Source: Biomphalaria glabrata
Lineage: Eukaryota; Mollusca; Gastropoda; Planorbidae
Reading direction: 5' to 3'
Assembly: GCF_947242115.1 (NCBI RefSeq)
Contig: NC_074711.1
Span: 3,926,501-3,990,500, forward strand
Length of the DNA: 64,000 nt
Positions 1-11,728 of the stretch are shown here, one piece after another. How positions within the stretch are numbered: position 1 is the first letter of the stretch; each line of letters starts with the position of its first letter. Made by a program: the position numbers and the translations under genes. The notes under the pieces were generated by a model. It was given only the letters and a program-made list of their open reading frames with translations. It was not told the DNA's origin and made no database searches.

Positions 1-214
1 ACACTTCGCACCTTCTGACAACTGAACGAGACACCTTCCTTTTTTAATACGTTTGATTAATATTCATGTTTGTTTCAAATAAATAATTAATGTAGCCCTA
101 TTAGCATTATAATTAATTTTCATGTATTAAAACAATATGAAAAAACAGTTGTATTTGCATTTTAAAAAATGTCATGGTATGATATTGGTAATCTGAATTT
201 CGATATCCGGTGTG

Positions 215-535
215 GTAATCTGGATACTAATATCTGGTTTGGTAAGCTGAATTATTTTATCTGGTTTGGTAAGCTGAATTATTTTATCTGGTTTGGTAAG
301 CTGAATTATTTTATCTGGTTTGGTAAGCTGAATTATTATATCTGGTTTGGTAAGCTGAATTATTATATCTGGTTTGGTAAGCTGAATGCTTATATCTGGT
401 TTGGTAAGCTGAATTCTTATATCTGGTTTGGTAAGCTGAATACTTGAATCTGGTTTGGTAAGCTGAGTGCTTATATCTGGTATAGTAAGCTGAATTCTAA
501 TATCTGGTCTCTTCAGATGAATTCTAGTATCTAGC
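215..535. repeat. 27-bp minisatellite
   Basis: About 12 units of roughly ATCTGGTTTGGTAAGCTGAA plus TTATTTT, slightly diverged at both ends. The unit length is a multiple of three, so both strands stay open (IWFGKLN on plus, IQLTKPD on minus). Treated as satellite, not gene. Confidence 0.93.
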
Positions 536-1506
536 TTGGCGTCATGCTTGTTTCTAAACATTTGACTTTGTTGAAACATATAACAGAATCCAAAACCCAT
601 CGTAGTTAAATCATCAAACTCTTGGGCGTAAGCACGACGTAAGTAATGACTATGTATGATTGTTTGTACGTTCTAGTTGGTTTAAAGTTCACTATGCTGT
701 TGTTATATTTTGTGGGTTTTTTTTTCGGGCAAGATCTAATAAATAATTTTTTCTGCATTTAATTAAGAATTAATTCCCTAGTTAATTACCTATATAGTTC
801 TAGAAACACTTATTCACGCCTCGCAAAAGACAGCCTTGAAAACATTGTAGTATTAATGTTATAAAGTTTATTGTAGTATTTACTAACAATCATTGATGGC
901 GACAGATTTCCATGGAGACGGATTGCCGCCCTTGTCGCCGAAGTGTACTAAAAATAGCATTTAAAAAAAATGGGAAAGAATTCCTCACTTACACAACTAT
1001 ATCTCTCAGTAATGTGGACTTTATTTGCCTTATTCGATAAAACAAATAATAATAATAATAATTACCTATACTTAATTGACTAATTGGTTAATTTAAAAAA
1101 AGTATTCATGTTTTGTTAGGTACAATAAATAATTGTTTTAATTTTAACTTGATCCGGGATATGGTGTGGGGAAAATAATGTGAACAATTATATAATCAAA
1201 TATAATGGGACCAAACCTTACATATTAAGCCATATTTGTAAATACCGAAAGATTAATTTCTCTTCTCAGTACCAAACAAAATAATTAATTACCAGTAGTT
1301 AATTGACTATTGGTAAATATTTTTTTTTTATTGATTCACGTCTTGTCTAGTCCAATAAATATTTGTGCACTATTTCATCTTGATCCGAGATTAGGTGTCG
1401 GAGAAATAACATGCACAAACATTTTACCAGACAGACAGAGTGAGTTGATATAAGCTTTGTAAAAAATATATTAATACCCACAAAATGAAGTTTTAGAACA
1501 TCATCA
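536..1506. other. AT-rich non-coding stretch with a TIR-element end
   Basis: No gene seen. From about 1015 to 1467 it carries parts of the AT-rich TIR element family. The right end near 1426-1467 has the characteristic AGACAGACAGAGTGAGTTG followed by ATATAAGCTTTGT. Confidence 0.6.
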
Positions 1507-1735
1507 AGAGTGGGAAGCGTGGTCGAGAGGCTAAGTGCGCTACGTAGAAGGGGGCTCGAGGTTCGACACCCGACTCGGGCAGAGTTGTGTTTCCTGAGCG
1601 CCTGAAGGCAGCACGGAAAACCAACTCCTAGATACCCCCTCCCCCTCACTGGGATAGGACCAAAGCTATAAGCATAAGTAGCGCTATATAAAAGCTATAA
1701 TATTAATAATAATAATAATAATAATAAAGAGATGA
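1507..1735 (+). mobile_element. tRNA-derived SINE with (AAT)n tail
   Basis: Head AGCGTGGTCGAGAGGCTAAG carries an A-box-like segment, and GAGGTTCGACACCCG a B-box-like segment. A body follows (TGTTTCCTGAGCGCC, CACTGGGATAGGACC), then an (AAT)n tail from about 1709. Class II (leucine or serine like) tRNA ancestry is an inference. Confidence 0.75.
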
Positions 1736-2400
1736 TACACTTTATAAACATTTTAGTTACTTTTTAGTTATTTTATTATTTCTGTGTTTAGCTACTGTGT
1801 TAGTTTCTGCATGTTGAGGCAATGGACTGTTTACAAAAAAATGGAAGCATATCTGTACAGTTTATTTTTAAACCAAAGGAATCGGACCCTACAGAAACAA
1901 GGGAAGTAATAACAACAACAACAAAAAATCACATTTAAAAAAAAAACAACTTTAAAAAAACAACAAATTAGTTATTAATTTATGTCGAAAACTATTTATT
2001 AATGCGAGAGAATTCTTTTTTATTAATTAAACATTGTTTACAAAATTTCTATACATGGCTTTTTTTTGAGTTACAATAAGACATTGTGCGAGTCTAAAGG
2101 TCAAGGATACAGTGACCCAGCTTTGACCTGGATATTTTGTCACAATTTACTCAGATAGTAATGCCTAGTCTGCTGGATATCAGCTCTTCATATCGATTAA
2201 ATAAAAGTAACAGCAACAGACTTAAGCATTTGAAATCGTTTGATCACCCAGATTATATTATAATTTTTTATTACTATTGATAAAAAAAAATAGCTTAGTA
2301 CAATGTAAGCTCAGTCCAGGAACACAGACACACCTCCTTACACACACACATACACAGAGATCTCTTTTTTTCTTTTTATTTTCTTTTAACTTTCATTTTA
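1736..2400. other. Non-coding stretch, nothing recognised
   Basis: AT-rich sequence with short A/T runs. No gene, no clear element end. Confidence 0.6.
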
Positions 2401-2790
2401 CCTTTCTCTAGCTTTCTTTTTCCTTATTTCCTCTCTCTTTCTCTTTCTCTCTTTCTTTCTCTTTCTCTCTTTCACTCTCTCTCTCTCTCTCTTTCTCTCT
2501 CTCTATATATATCTTTCTCTCTTCTCTCTCTCTATATATATATCTATATATCTTTCTCTCTCTCTCTCTTTCTCTTTCACGGTCTATCTTAAGCTCTCTC
2601 CTCACTCTCTGAAGGTTTTTCTCTCTCTCTTAAGCTTTCTCTCTCTCTCTCTTTTTCTCTCTATCAAACTCTCGCGGTCTCATTCTCTCTCTCTCTAGCT
2701 TTCTTTCTCTAACTATCGCATTCTCTCTTCCATTCTCTCTCCCTCTCTCGCTCTCTCTCCCTCTCTTCATTATTTTCTCTCTACTTATCA
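2401..2790. repeat. Imperfect (CT)n polypyrimidine tract
   Basis: Almost pure pyrimidine on the plus strand with short TATATA interruptions. The Arg/Glu-rich frame on the minus strand is a by-product. Confidence 0.95.
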
Positions 2791-3577
2791 ATTATCGTAT
2801 TTAATTGTCCGTCACCGCACCAGGTTATCGCATGTGTATAAAAACAAAAGCTAGGCAAGGAAACGAACAAGTGTATATATCATATATGTATACATGTCAT
2901 ATATTTATACAGGTCATATATAAACAAACAAAATGAACCTGTATTAGATCAGTTTCGTATCCAATAAAGGAACAACATGTCAAATAGTATCTTGCTACTA
3001 TGAACACAGATGAACTATATCACAACAGTACGACGTAATATATTAATTCAGCATAATGGAAGATAAAATGTCCTTATGTTTAGCTTAAACTCAGGGGCGG
3101 ACTGGGTGTCTAAATGAACCCTAGCCATTAGCATACAGACCGGCCCACATTACATTTGATGGTCATGAGCCTGGACATACTGAGCCACCTTGCACTGCGG
3201 TTGCTACGCCACGGAGTGTAAAGTCTTTAAAGCGTTTTGTATAAAAGGTAAAGGCGTGGTCAATTATGACTCCGATTGGGGGTTCTTTAATAAGAGAGTA
3301 TTATAAAATCTTTTACAAGCGGTCCATTCAGCGACGACGCTCACAGGTCCTTTCGGTGCCTGCTCACCAGGCGTTGCCATGAGCCATATGCTTAAAATCA
3401 TCATGTGTTCCACGGAACCCCAGTGTTACGCGAGTCCTGAATAGGTGTTCCACAAAGTACTAGAATTATTGACTAGTAGCCCCCACCCACGACTAACCTC
3501 TCTTTTATGCACAAGTTGTAAGATTTCCAACCGGGCAATAAAGATTATTATTATTATTATTAATATTATTATTATGT
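2791..3577. other. Non-coding stretch with degraded hAT-like end
   Basis: No gene. Around 3400-3480 (GTTCCACGGAACCCCAGTG, GTGTTCCACAAAGTACTAG) it resembles one half of the MITE seen intact at 34709-34902. The other half may be 4150-4205 (GTTCCGTCATGG, AAAAAGTTTGGGAAGCATTG), separated by later repeats. Confidence 0.35.
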
Positions 3578-4035
3578 TAGAAATGAACGAGTAGTCATTC
3601 TCTGGCGCTGCCAGGGTCGAGTTTCGCTAAAGAGAAACAAAATTCATCGTAGTCCCTTTAAAAGTTTCCACTGAGGAATTTTCTGGTGATGTGGCAGGTC
3701 TGCAGCAGTACCGCCCTCTGACAGGCAACGAAAATGTTCCTAGGAATGTTAAGGGTCTTGAAGGTGTCTGTGAGGTCAGTTGTTATTATCCCCTCGGTTG
3801 ATATAACAATGGGGTATATTGTTATTTTGGACAATTTCCATTATTATTATTATGTTAGAAATGAACAAGTAGTCATTCTCTGGCACTGCCAGGGTCGAGT
3901 TTCGCTAAAGAGAAACAAAATTCATCGTAGTCCCTTTAACAGTTTCCACTGAGGAATTTTCTGGTGATGTGGCAGGTCTGCAGCAGTACCGCCCTCTGAC
4001 AGGCAACGAAGATGTTCCTAGGAATGTTATAATTT
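3578..4035 (+). mobile_element. Dispersed repeat D, two tandem copies
   Basis: Two head-to-tail copies (3578-3830 and 3857-4035) share GCCAGGGTCGAGTTTCGCTA, CTGCAGCAGTACCGCCCTCT and GATGTTCCTAGGAATGTTA, joined by (ATT)n. The family recurs near 44750 and as another tandem pair at 56745-57170. No coding potential. Confidence 0.75.
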
Positions 4036-4093
4036 GTTAAATTCCAGGGAGAGTTTTTGCCTATAACCTGGGAGAGGTTTATCATCACAAATG

Positions 4094-4130
<37 letters not shown>

Positions 4131-4448
4131 ATTATTAAAAACTAAGCCAAGTGTTCCAGTAAATAATCCGATAATATGTTCCGTCATGGAAAAAGTTTGG
4201 GAAGCATTGAACTAATACAAGATTTTCCAACCTTTTAAAGCCCTTCACAGTGAGCTGTTTACCCCACTGTACTCATTTCCGCGTAGCGCACATACAAACT
4301 CGAATGTAGCTAAGAGAATCGCACATATATTTCTCCCGATTCTGGCATAAATATCGAACAAACAGCCCACTCCCAAGATGGTGCTGGTACCAGAGACAAA
4401 GACACGCTAATGTAACAAATCATTTCCATCTTATAACTCTTATTTCTT

Positions 4449-4625
4449 CATCTTATAAAATACAGATGTTACTTAAAAAAAAAAGATGATGATTACGTCT
4501 TACGCGTGTTCCTAGGTCAATCTAGTTATGCATTTTAATCAATGACTTAAATTCATTGTTTTTTTCTGGTTGACTCAGGCAACCCATTCCATGCTTTAAT
4601 AGCACTAGGGAAGACAGACCCCACT
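4449..4625 (-). mobile_element. CR1-like LINE 3' tail
   Basis: Minus-strand copy of the recurring tail that encodes an end like AIRAWNGLPELA, then TTTTTGAAGTAACGTCTGTA and ATAAGATAAGA. Diverged. Confidence 0.7.
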
Positions 4626-4679
4626 CGTTCAAACAGAATGATATTAGGTCGAGGTGTTTATCATTGGTACTGTGTATAC

Positions 4680-5680
4680 ATCTCTTTACTTCTCTCTCTT
4701 CTCTTCCCCCTACCCGTACCTCCTTCTCTTTCTCTGATATATATATATATATCTAAAGAGAGAGAGAGAGATGCCTCTCTATCTTCCTCTCTCATCTTTA
4801 TTTGATCCTTAACCTAACCCGCTTCTTCCAACAAGTCCCATCATTACCATCTATATCTTTCCCTCTCTCCCTCCCTTTCTCTCTCTATCTCTCTCACTTT
4901 CTCTCTCTATCTCTCTCACTTACTCTCTCTCTATCTCTTTCCCTTTCTCTCTCTATCTCTCTCCCTTTCTCTCTCTCTATCTCTCTCACTTTCTCTCTCT
5001 ATCTCTCTCACTCTCTCTCTCTACCTTTCTCTATCTCTCTCACTTTCTCTCGCTATCTCTCTCACTTTCTCTCTCTATCTCTCTCACTTTCTCTCTCTAT
5101 CTCTCTACCTTTCACTCTCTCTCCAATTCTCTCTCCTTTTTTCTCTCTCTCTCCTTTCTCTCTCTCTCACTTTCTCTCTCTATCTCTCTACCTTTCTCTC
5201 TCTCTCTCTCTCTACCTTTCTCTCTCTCTCTCTACCTTTCTCTCTCTCTATCTCTCTTCCTTTCTCTCTCTATCTCTCTCACTTTCTCTCTCTATCTCTC
5301 TACCTTTCTCTCTCTATCTCTCTCTACCTTTCTCTCTCTCTCTCTCTCTACCTTTCTCTCTCTCTATCTCTCTTCCTTTCTCTCTCTATCTCTCTCACTT
5401 TCTCTCTCTATCTCTCTCACTTTCTCTCTCTATATCTCTCCCTTTCTCTCTCTATCTCTCTCTCTCTCTCTTCCTTTCTCTCTCTATCTCTCTACCTTTC
5501 TCTCTCTATCTCTTTACCTTTCTCTCTCTATCTCTCTACCTTTCTCTCTCTATCTCTCTACCTTTCTCTCTCTATCTCTCTCTCTATCTCTCTACCTTTC
5601 TCTCTCTATCTCTCTACCTTTCTCTCTCTATCTCCCCAATTCTATCTCCCATTATCTTTCTCCTCTCTCTCTCTCTCCTT

Positions 5681-5715
<35 letters not shown>

Positions 5716-5810
5716 TCCTTTTATCTTTCTCTCTCCCTTTCTCTCTCTCTCTTTCTCTCACTCCCTTTCTCTCTCACTTTCTCTCTCTCTCTCTCTTCAG
5801 TCTTTGTTTC
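4680..5810 (+). repeat. 1.1-kb CT-rich polypyrimidine block
   Basis: (TC)n with regular CTATCTCTCTACCTTTCTCT and CTCTCACTTTCTCTC variants. A 349-codon Ser/Leu-rich frame runs through it only because stop codons are rare in CT repeats. Confidence 0.95.
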
Positions 5811-5851
5811 TCGGTAACCTCCCCCCCTCACTTCAATTCCAATCCACTTAA

Positions 5852-6654
5852 TTTTTAACTTAGTTCCCTCTCAACGCGGAGACAAAACTTCTTGACCTTT
5901 CAAATTAACATAATGCAAAGACAGCATGTCACGAGTGACTCTTCAGAGATGGAGCCACCGTACCTAAAAATATCTCTTTCCTCTCCAATGTTTCGCTCAC
6001 ACATATGAAGGTCACTTGTGGGTCACATAAAGGTCAGCATGGGGGGAAAAAACGTAATTGGAATTCCGGATAAACGTAGTATTGAGATGTATAAACATGG
6101 CCTGATATATACAAACGAAAAGGACGCCTATCAGTGCTATCTTTGTTTAAAGTTAGATAACCATCATGTTGTAACATGCCAGTAGACAAAAACGCGCGTT
6201 TTTTTGTCTCCCCTTTCTGTAATTAAGGAGTTCGTCTGTTCGCAGCAACCGTTCAGTACTGCCAAAATAACTCAACTGTAATAACAGCAAGAACGTGAAC
6301 TCATGTAGTATTGCCAAAAAAAACTTTTTTTTTTTGGAACAGGATCAACGAGTTCCAAGAACGTCTGCTTACACTTTTCTTGCTTACACACGTCTTGCTT
6401 ACACGGGTAATCGAGTTTTACCTAAACTGTGCTGTTTTAACTTTCATCTTGTGTTTTGCTGTCGCACCATGTAACGTTTTTTAGTGTCAAACATTTAAAA
6501 CAGCTCTGTGTATAAGCCATTCCTAGTTTGTACAGATTCTGATATTTAACTTTCCCCCACCTTTTATACACACAAAAAAACCTACATTAAACACAATATA
6601 CTTATATAAATTACAAATGTACATTCAAATAAAGTAAATAATTACTTCTTAATC
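5852..6654. other. Non-coding stretch, nothing recognised
   Basis: AT-rich, no open frame of note, no identified repeat boundary. Confidence 0.55.
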
Positions 6655-6895
6655 CAATCCATGTATAATTTAGTCGTGCATATTAATTAAGAGACTTAAA
6701 CTCTGCCATGTCACTGGTTTTCCTGGCTGATTCTGGAAATCCGTGTTCTAATGGCACTTGGGATGAAGGAGTACTCACATAACTTTGTCTTAAAATATGA
6801 AATAAGAAATGTGTCTTTTTAATCTATGTATTTCTGGGTATTTTAAAGTCTAAAAGTTTGTCTTTTGTTCTTTGGATAAACCCAGGTGCCAAAAG
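6655..6895 (-). mobile_element. CR1-like LINE 3' tail
   Basis: Contains GTCACTGGTTTTCCTGGCTG and AAACTCTGCCATGTCA in the minus orientation of the tail family, followed by coding-like remnant sequence. 5' truncated. Confidence 0.65.
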
Positions 6896-6994
6896 AGAAG
6901 AACAATAACTCTGTATTAATTGTTAACCACTTTATAGTCATTGTGCATACATCTGCGTGTAGGCTTGTTTGATTACTTTCCTTTCTATCAAGGG

Positions 6995-7273
6995 AAAAAG
7001 TAAAATTCCCGTTTCAGACCACGTAGTCTATTGGGCAAATAAAGTCAAGGCCATCTGTTTCTGTAGCTCACAGTTAACGAGGGTGCTACGAGTGCAGCAC
7101 AAAGACCAAGCAAGCGTCTCCACTTTTTCCCCAACAAATGTCAGGTACCCAATAGAGCTGGGAGGGCTTAGAGGCGCCCTATAGATCCCGAAAGTAAAGA
7201 TCCCAGTCTTCACCAGGATTCGAACCGTCAGGTTCCAAAGCCAAGCGCTTTACCACTCAGCCACCGCGCCTCC
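6995..7273 (-). mobile_element. SINE family A, full-length copy
   Basis: Minus orientation. The tRNA-like head sits at 7200-7273 (GGCGCGGTGGCTGAGTGGTA, B-box GGTTCGAATCC). The body ends in the conserved AAGGGGAACTTTACTTT-type tail near 6995. One of eleven copies in the window. Confidence 0.88.
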
Positions 7274-7736
7274 TTTCTCCAATCAAACATGTCCATTAGA
7301 TTAGTTTAGGTATACACCAGGACTTAAAGTATTTCTTTGGTATAGACAAGATACACTGAAACGAGTCATAGTATATGTATGTGCTATTTACAAAATGATT
7401 AGCATACCAGATCCAGAGATTTTTTTCTGCCAAATTTTTTTACTGGCTAATTGCAAATTTCCATGGCGAAGTTTGATCGTCAGTGTTAATTGATCGTGAC
7501 GATATAGACTGAAGCAGAAGCTAGGCCAAGGGAAGTAATCTTACTTCTGCAAAGCAAAGGAGATTAATGACTGTTGTAGAAGTAGAGAATTCGGGCCTTG
7601 GAAGATTGCTTAGCTTGACATATTCATTTCATAATTCAAGAACCAAATATCACAGCATAAATAAAACGGGAAAAAAATGAATTAGGCCGGAATTAAGCCG
7701 GAATTAAGCCGGCTTCGTTGACTTAGTGTTACTAGC

Positions 7737-7912
7737 AGTGATGCCCAACCATTTTCGTCTGGGAGCCAAAGGTACACGTGACATTTACAGCCAATCGTCA
7801 AGCCCCATGAAATTGAGGCTCTCCGGCTTTACAATGCAGTGGGCAGAAGGTTCGAGGGGCAGGAAGGCATGGGCCGAGTGTGACCAGCGGGTCGTAGTTT
7901 GGGAATAACCGG
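7737..7912. mobile_element. Possible hAT MITE
   Basis: Starts CAGTGATGCCCAACCATTTT and ends GGGTCGTAGTTTGGGAATAA, a degenerate inverted pair of the kind ending hAT MITEs. No convincing 8-bp target duplication, so tentative. Confidence 0.4.
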
Positions 7913-8109
7913 ACAGCGTTTCAAGTTGCAATGTCAAGAAAGCAAATGAGCTAGATTAATTTTGTTAATGGCTCATGTTATGTAGAATGTCTGGTGGTAA
8001 CTTCTGAATACAATGCTTAGTCCCAGGTACACAGTTGTTGTTTGTTTTTATAATAGCTGCCAACATTGATGATTTAATTGTCTGAACTCTGTGAAGGAAA
8101 GCAAAAGTT

Positions 8110-9686
8110 TTACACCAGCGCTAACCAATGCAGTATGCAGAAGAGTAAGCTGGCTAAAACACCGAGTAAACTTGCACGGAGGCTCATCTCAGAGTTGCCA
8201 GGTTTTCTTTTCTTCCGTTCGTCTTTCCTCTCGTGCATTTCGTGTCGAGCCTGCTCGTTCACTCTTCCACTCACAGCGAGAGCCAATTTATCGACCACAA
8301 CTTTCGTGGCTGAGGAATCGTTGCCGGCTTCGCTGTCCTCGGTGACGCTATTTTCCCGCCTTTCAGAGTCTTCGTCCAGGAACTCATCCAACGATGGCTC
8401 TGAGCCGAAGTCGTCTTCGTGTTCTGAAGAAGACAGCTGCGTCTTTTGGTCAAAGTAGACGTTCTCTTGCTCCCACGTGACCACCGCGTGATCAGTCGTT
8501 GCGTTGTCCGGAAATTTCGGCTGAGGTAGCGTGTCGTGTTCAGAAGGAAGAGACAGATCCACTTCTTGATACGCAGGTGTAACAGAGGCTTCAATGTACT
8601 CCCCCACTATGTGCACAGAGGCTTCCATGCTATTGTCTTCCGTGCTCGTGTCCCCTGTTTCAAACGTTTGTTCCGGATTATCCGTGACGACCTTAGCGCT
8701 TCCCACCAGGACTAGTTCTACGGAATGGTTGCCACTCATGTCTATTACACTCTGAGTCACATTCTCAATGACATGAACTGTGCCAACCATGGATATTATA
8801 TCATGGAGCTGTCTTGTGGGCTCTGGGGAGACGCCTTCCAGTTCAAAGTTACTTTCTTCAATGGAAACAGACATTGTTTCGTTATTGTCCATCAAGGTCG
8901 GGGATATATTGTCTTCAAACAGGATTTGGTCAATGAAGGTCAAATCATCGTCAAACGTTTCGATCACCGGAAGTATCTGTGGTTCGGACACTTTCTCCGT
9001 CGTGCTTCGCCCAATGTCCTCTGAAGGTTGTTCAATTTCAGTTTGAATGTCGTCGTGGACTTCGGGCACGTCGTCGCTGCTGTTAGGAAATAGACTGACG
9101 CTTGGCGACACCTCTGTGCTGTGTGGCACTGGCTGAGCAGCAGAGCATAAAATCTCGGGAGTCAGATCCCGGAGCTGGAAGGTTCTCTCCTTCGCGGTGA
9201 AAAACTGACCAGGAAAAACACACGCATTGTCCGTCATTTCTGGGTTGGTTAATATCCATGATAGGCTACAGGAACATACAAACGTGTTTTGGCGGACAGA
9301 CAGTTTCTTGACAGTGACAGCCAAATCCCTGAAGCTTCTCTCTGACACGGAATCAATATTATTGTCGTAAACTACGACCTCCTCGACGCCCTTCACCCCT
9401 TTGAAAATATCCCTGCCCACGTGGGTGACGTTGCTGGAGTAGATTTGATAGGATGTGACGTCGTGCATCCGGAAGAAGGCCTCGTCGGCGAGCGTGCCGA
9501 AGGATGAAAGCCAGATGGTGAATTTCCGGATGCTCGACAGGGAGGAGAAGGCGTGCTTGCCGACTCTTCCGAACTGAGAGCTAATGATTTCAAACTCTTG
9601 AATAGATCTCATTCCACTGAAGCTTTCCGGCTCCACGATATCAAACGTAGAGTCTGTGATAGAGAACTTGTCCAGATTTGCCAAAC
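8110..9686 (-). CDS. LRR surface protein, exon 2 (3' coding exon)
   Basis: Second and last coding exon of a leucine-rich-repeat protein. The acceptor is a pyrimidine-rich tract ending CCCCAG just before 9686. Joined to the exon ending at 11330 (phase 1, Gly codon split) it gives 618 residues. Residues about 95-225 are degenerate LRRs. An LRRCT cap follows with Cys 231, 233, 249 and 274 (motif NTFVCSCSLSW). Residues about 275-580 are an acidic Ser/Thr/Glu-rich stalk with several N-glycosylation sequons (NSS, NIS, NET, NVT, NHS, NAT, NDS). A basic patch (RKDERKKRK) precedes a C-terminal hydrophobic run of about 22 residues with no cytoplasmic tail, which suits a GPI-anchor signal or a tail membrane anchor. 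Family knowledge: such proteins act in adhesion or as receptors; no ortholog is recognised. Stop TAA at 8110-8112. Confidence 0.87.
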
Positions 9687-10037
9687 CTGGGGATTAGAAA
9701 AGAATACATTTTTACCCTCTTCTATTTTATGTTATTCGTGTTTATTGTAAGCTTTAAATATAATATTTACATGAATATTTAATTAATAATCAGATGTGTG
9801 GAAAAGGGAGGGGGGGGGAACTGCTGAGTGGGCGACATCTTCCGAACATAACAAGTGCCCAGGCATTCATCTCATTCTCAAGAGATGATCAATAGTGGCA
9901 AGGCGACTGAAGGAGGCCATACAATCTTCTTTTACTTAACTTTGAACGGAATAAATAGTAGGAATTTAAAGTCTGTATTAGTGAATATTTATATAGGATT
10001 GTATTCGTTCCCAATGTAGATCTAAAAAAGAAAAAAA

Positions 10038-10240
10038 AAGTAAAGTTCCCCTTTCAGACCTTGTGGTCAATAGGGCAGATGATGTAAAGGTCATCTGTTT
10101 CTGTGGCCTACGGTTAATGATGGTGTCATGTGGCCAGCACAACGACCAACCGCCTTTACTTTTCCCTAACTAATGTCAGGCACCCATTAGAGCTGGGTGG
10201 ACTCGAAGATCCCGAAATTAAAAATCCCAGTCTTCACCAG
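10038..10240 (-). mobile_element. SINE family A, head-less copy in LRR intron
   Basis: Body and tail of SINE A in minus orientation, from GTAAAGTTCCCCTTTCAGAC to CCCAGTCTTCACCAG. The tRNA head is missing. Lies in the single intron of the LRR gene. Confidence 0.82.
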
Positions 10241-10493
10241 ATGACTTGTTTCTGTGTAACCCACAGGGGAGCGTAGGATCGTAGCCACACCTCTACACTG
10301 AACTCGGTTCTGAGCAGCTTTCTTCATCTGCTCCCCATGTCATTCCAGTATCCTCAGCTGCACTGATGACATCTTCCAGGTTTTGTTTGGGCCTGCCCAC
10401 TTTCATCTTTCTTTGCTGATTCCAATCAAGTGCCTGGCTTGCAACATTGGTACTTAGTTTTTGCAGGGTGTGTCCTATCCAGTTTTACTTTCA

Positions 10494-10987
10494 TTTTTTA
10501 CAAAGCTTATATCAACTCACTCTGTCTGTCTGGTAAAAAAGTGTTTACACTTTATTTTTCTCACACCCATTCTTGGATCAAGTTCAAACTTTGCACAATT
10601 ATTCATTGTCAGGGAAAAGACATGAATCAAGAAAAAAAAAAAGTAACCAAATCGACAATTAATTACTGGTAATTAAATATTTTTTTTAAATAGCAACAAT
10701 AGAAAATAATACTTCAGTATTCACATATACGGCTAAATATGCATATTAAATACAAGAAAATAAGGGACATGAGATGAAATTTAAATATTCTATGTGGCTA
10801 ACGGTGGCCTTCCCAGCGTGTATAAAGCAGTACAGTTTCATTTCCACTGAGCCATAAGGCACACCATGGATCTAAACACACAATCCATAGATAATTGTAG
10901 TTTTAATTTGATCAGATAATGAGAAGTGAGAGAAATAGCGTGTACAAGATTTGTACTAGGCAAGAGTTGGATACAAGCTTTGTAAAA
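10494..10987. mobile_element. AT-rich TIR element (MITE), both ends present
   Basis: Left end TACAAAGCTTATATCAACTC followed by ACTCTGTCTGTCTGG. The right end is its diverged inverted partner (GAGTTGGATACAAGCTTTGTA). The 494-bp interior has the TTAATTAATTACTGG and TTGATCAGATAATG segments common to the family. Located in the LRR intron. Confidence 0.72.
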
Positions 10988-11081
10988 ATGAAGCTCTATT
11001 TCGTGACCTGAAGGCTACCGTTCTTTTTATTGTTTTGTAAACAGTTACATTTGAGTGTGGTTAAAGAGCTGAGATCTAGTA

Positions 11082-11162
11082 TTAACCATTTCTCTCCTAA
11101 CCGACAATACAAACGTTGATTCCACCAGAATGTGGTAAATAATTACGGGGAGAAAGAGTTAA
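11082..11162. mobile_element. 81-bp TTAA-flanked palindromic MITE, copy 1
   Basis: Bounded by TTAA at both ends, with inverted ends around CATTTCTCTCC and GGGGAGAAAGAG. Core TTCCACCAGAATGTGGTAAA is shared with copy 2. TTAA boundaries suggest a piggyBac-type MITE. Lies in the LRR intron, 168 bp from exon 1. Confidence 0.75.
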
Positions 11163-11329
11163 GCATGAAAGTAGTTTCAAATCTAAATAACTATTTGTCA
11201 AGTCGCTGGATTATAAACAACACACGAATATTCCTACAATCCTGCACTTCTTTTTTGAAGTAACTTCTGTATTATATAAGATAAGAAGATAATGTAAATC
11301 AATTAATCACTGCTTGCACATGAATTTAC

Positions 11330-11609
11330 CTCTAAAAGCTCCCTGTCTGACCACTCGGACTCGCAGCTTAGAGATCTCCAGGAACCGCAGACGTTTAGCC
11401 ATGGCCAGGAAGCCCATGGGCAACTCGTCAATGTCCCCGGAGCTGATGGTCAGCGTGTCCGTGCGAGAGGGCAACATGGCCAGGTCCAATATCTGGAAGT
11501 TGGAGCATGTGACAAAGGTGTTGTCGAAGCAGAAACAAAACTCTGGACACGCCCTCGACGTGGACCACGTGAGCAAAGCAACCAATCCTATGTAGAGGCT
11601 CGTGTGCAT
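11330..11609 (-). CDS. LRR surface protein, exon 1 (signal peptide, LRRNT)
   Basis: First coding exon of the LRR gene. Met at 11609 starts a good signal peptide (hydrophobic core SLYIGLVALLTW, then STSRA) directly before the cysteine-rich LRRNT cap CPEFCFCFDNTFVTC. The first LRRs follow (ILDLAMLPSRTDTLTIS, LRFLEISKLRV). The exon ends ...GCTTTTAGAG at 11330 with donor GTAAAT, phase 1. In-frame Met codons upstream, up to 11708, would give a longer and less typical leader, so 11609 is preferred. The intron (9687-11329, about 1.64 kb) holds a truncated SINE, a TIR element and one 81-bp TTAA element; a second TTAA element lies just upstream of this exon. No core promoter could be assigned. Confidence 0.83.
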
Positions 11610-11728
11610 TGTGTTGGTAATCTGGACGAAACAAATAGTAAATAAGAATAATTTATGATACCATGGCATATAAACATCAAAACAAGAACAATAACTGTGA
11701 AATAGCATGCTATGTGTTGGTTTGTTTA

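Noticed and set aside
3095-3230. hAT MITE starting CAGGGGCGGACTGGG
   Set aside because: The left end looks hAT-like but no matching inverted end or 8-bp duplication could be found.
4802-5851. 349-codon open frame rich in Ser, Leu, Phe and Pro
   Set aside because: It lies wholly in a CT microsatellite; openness follows from lack of stop codons in CT repeats. The same holds for 47257-48157.
8725-9046. Plus-strand frames of 99 and 88 codons
   Set aside because: Antisense shadows of the LRR exon.
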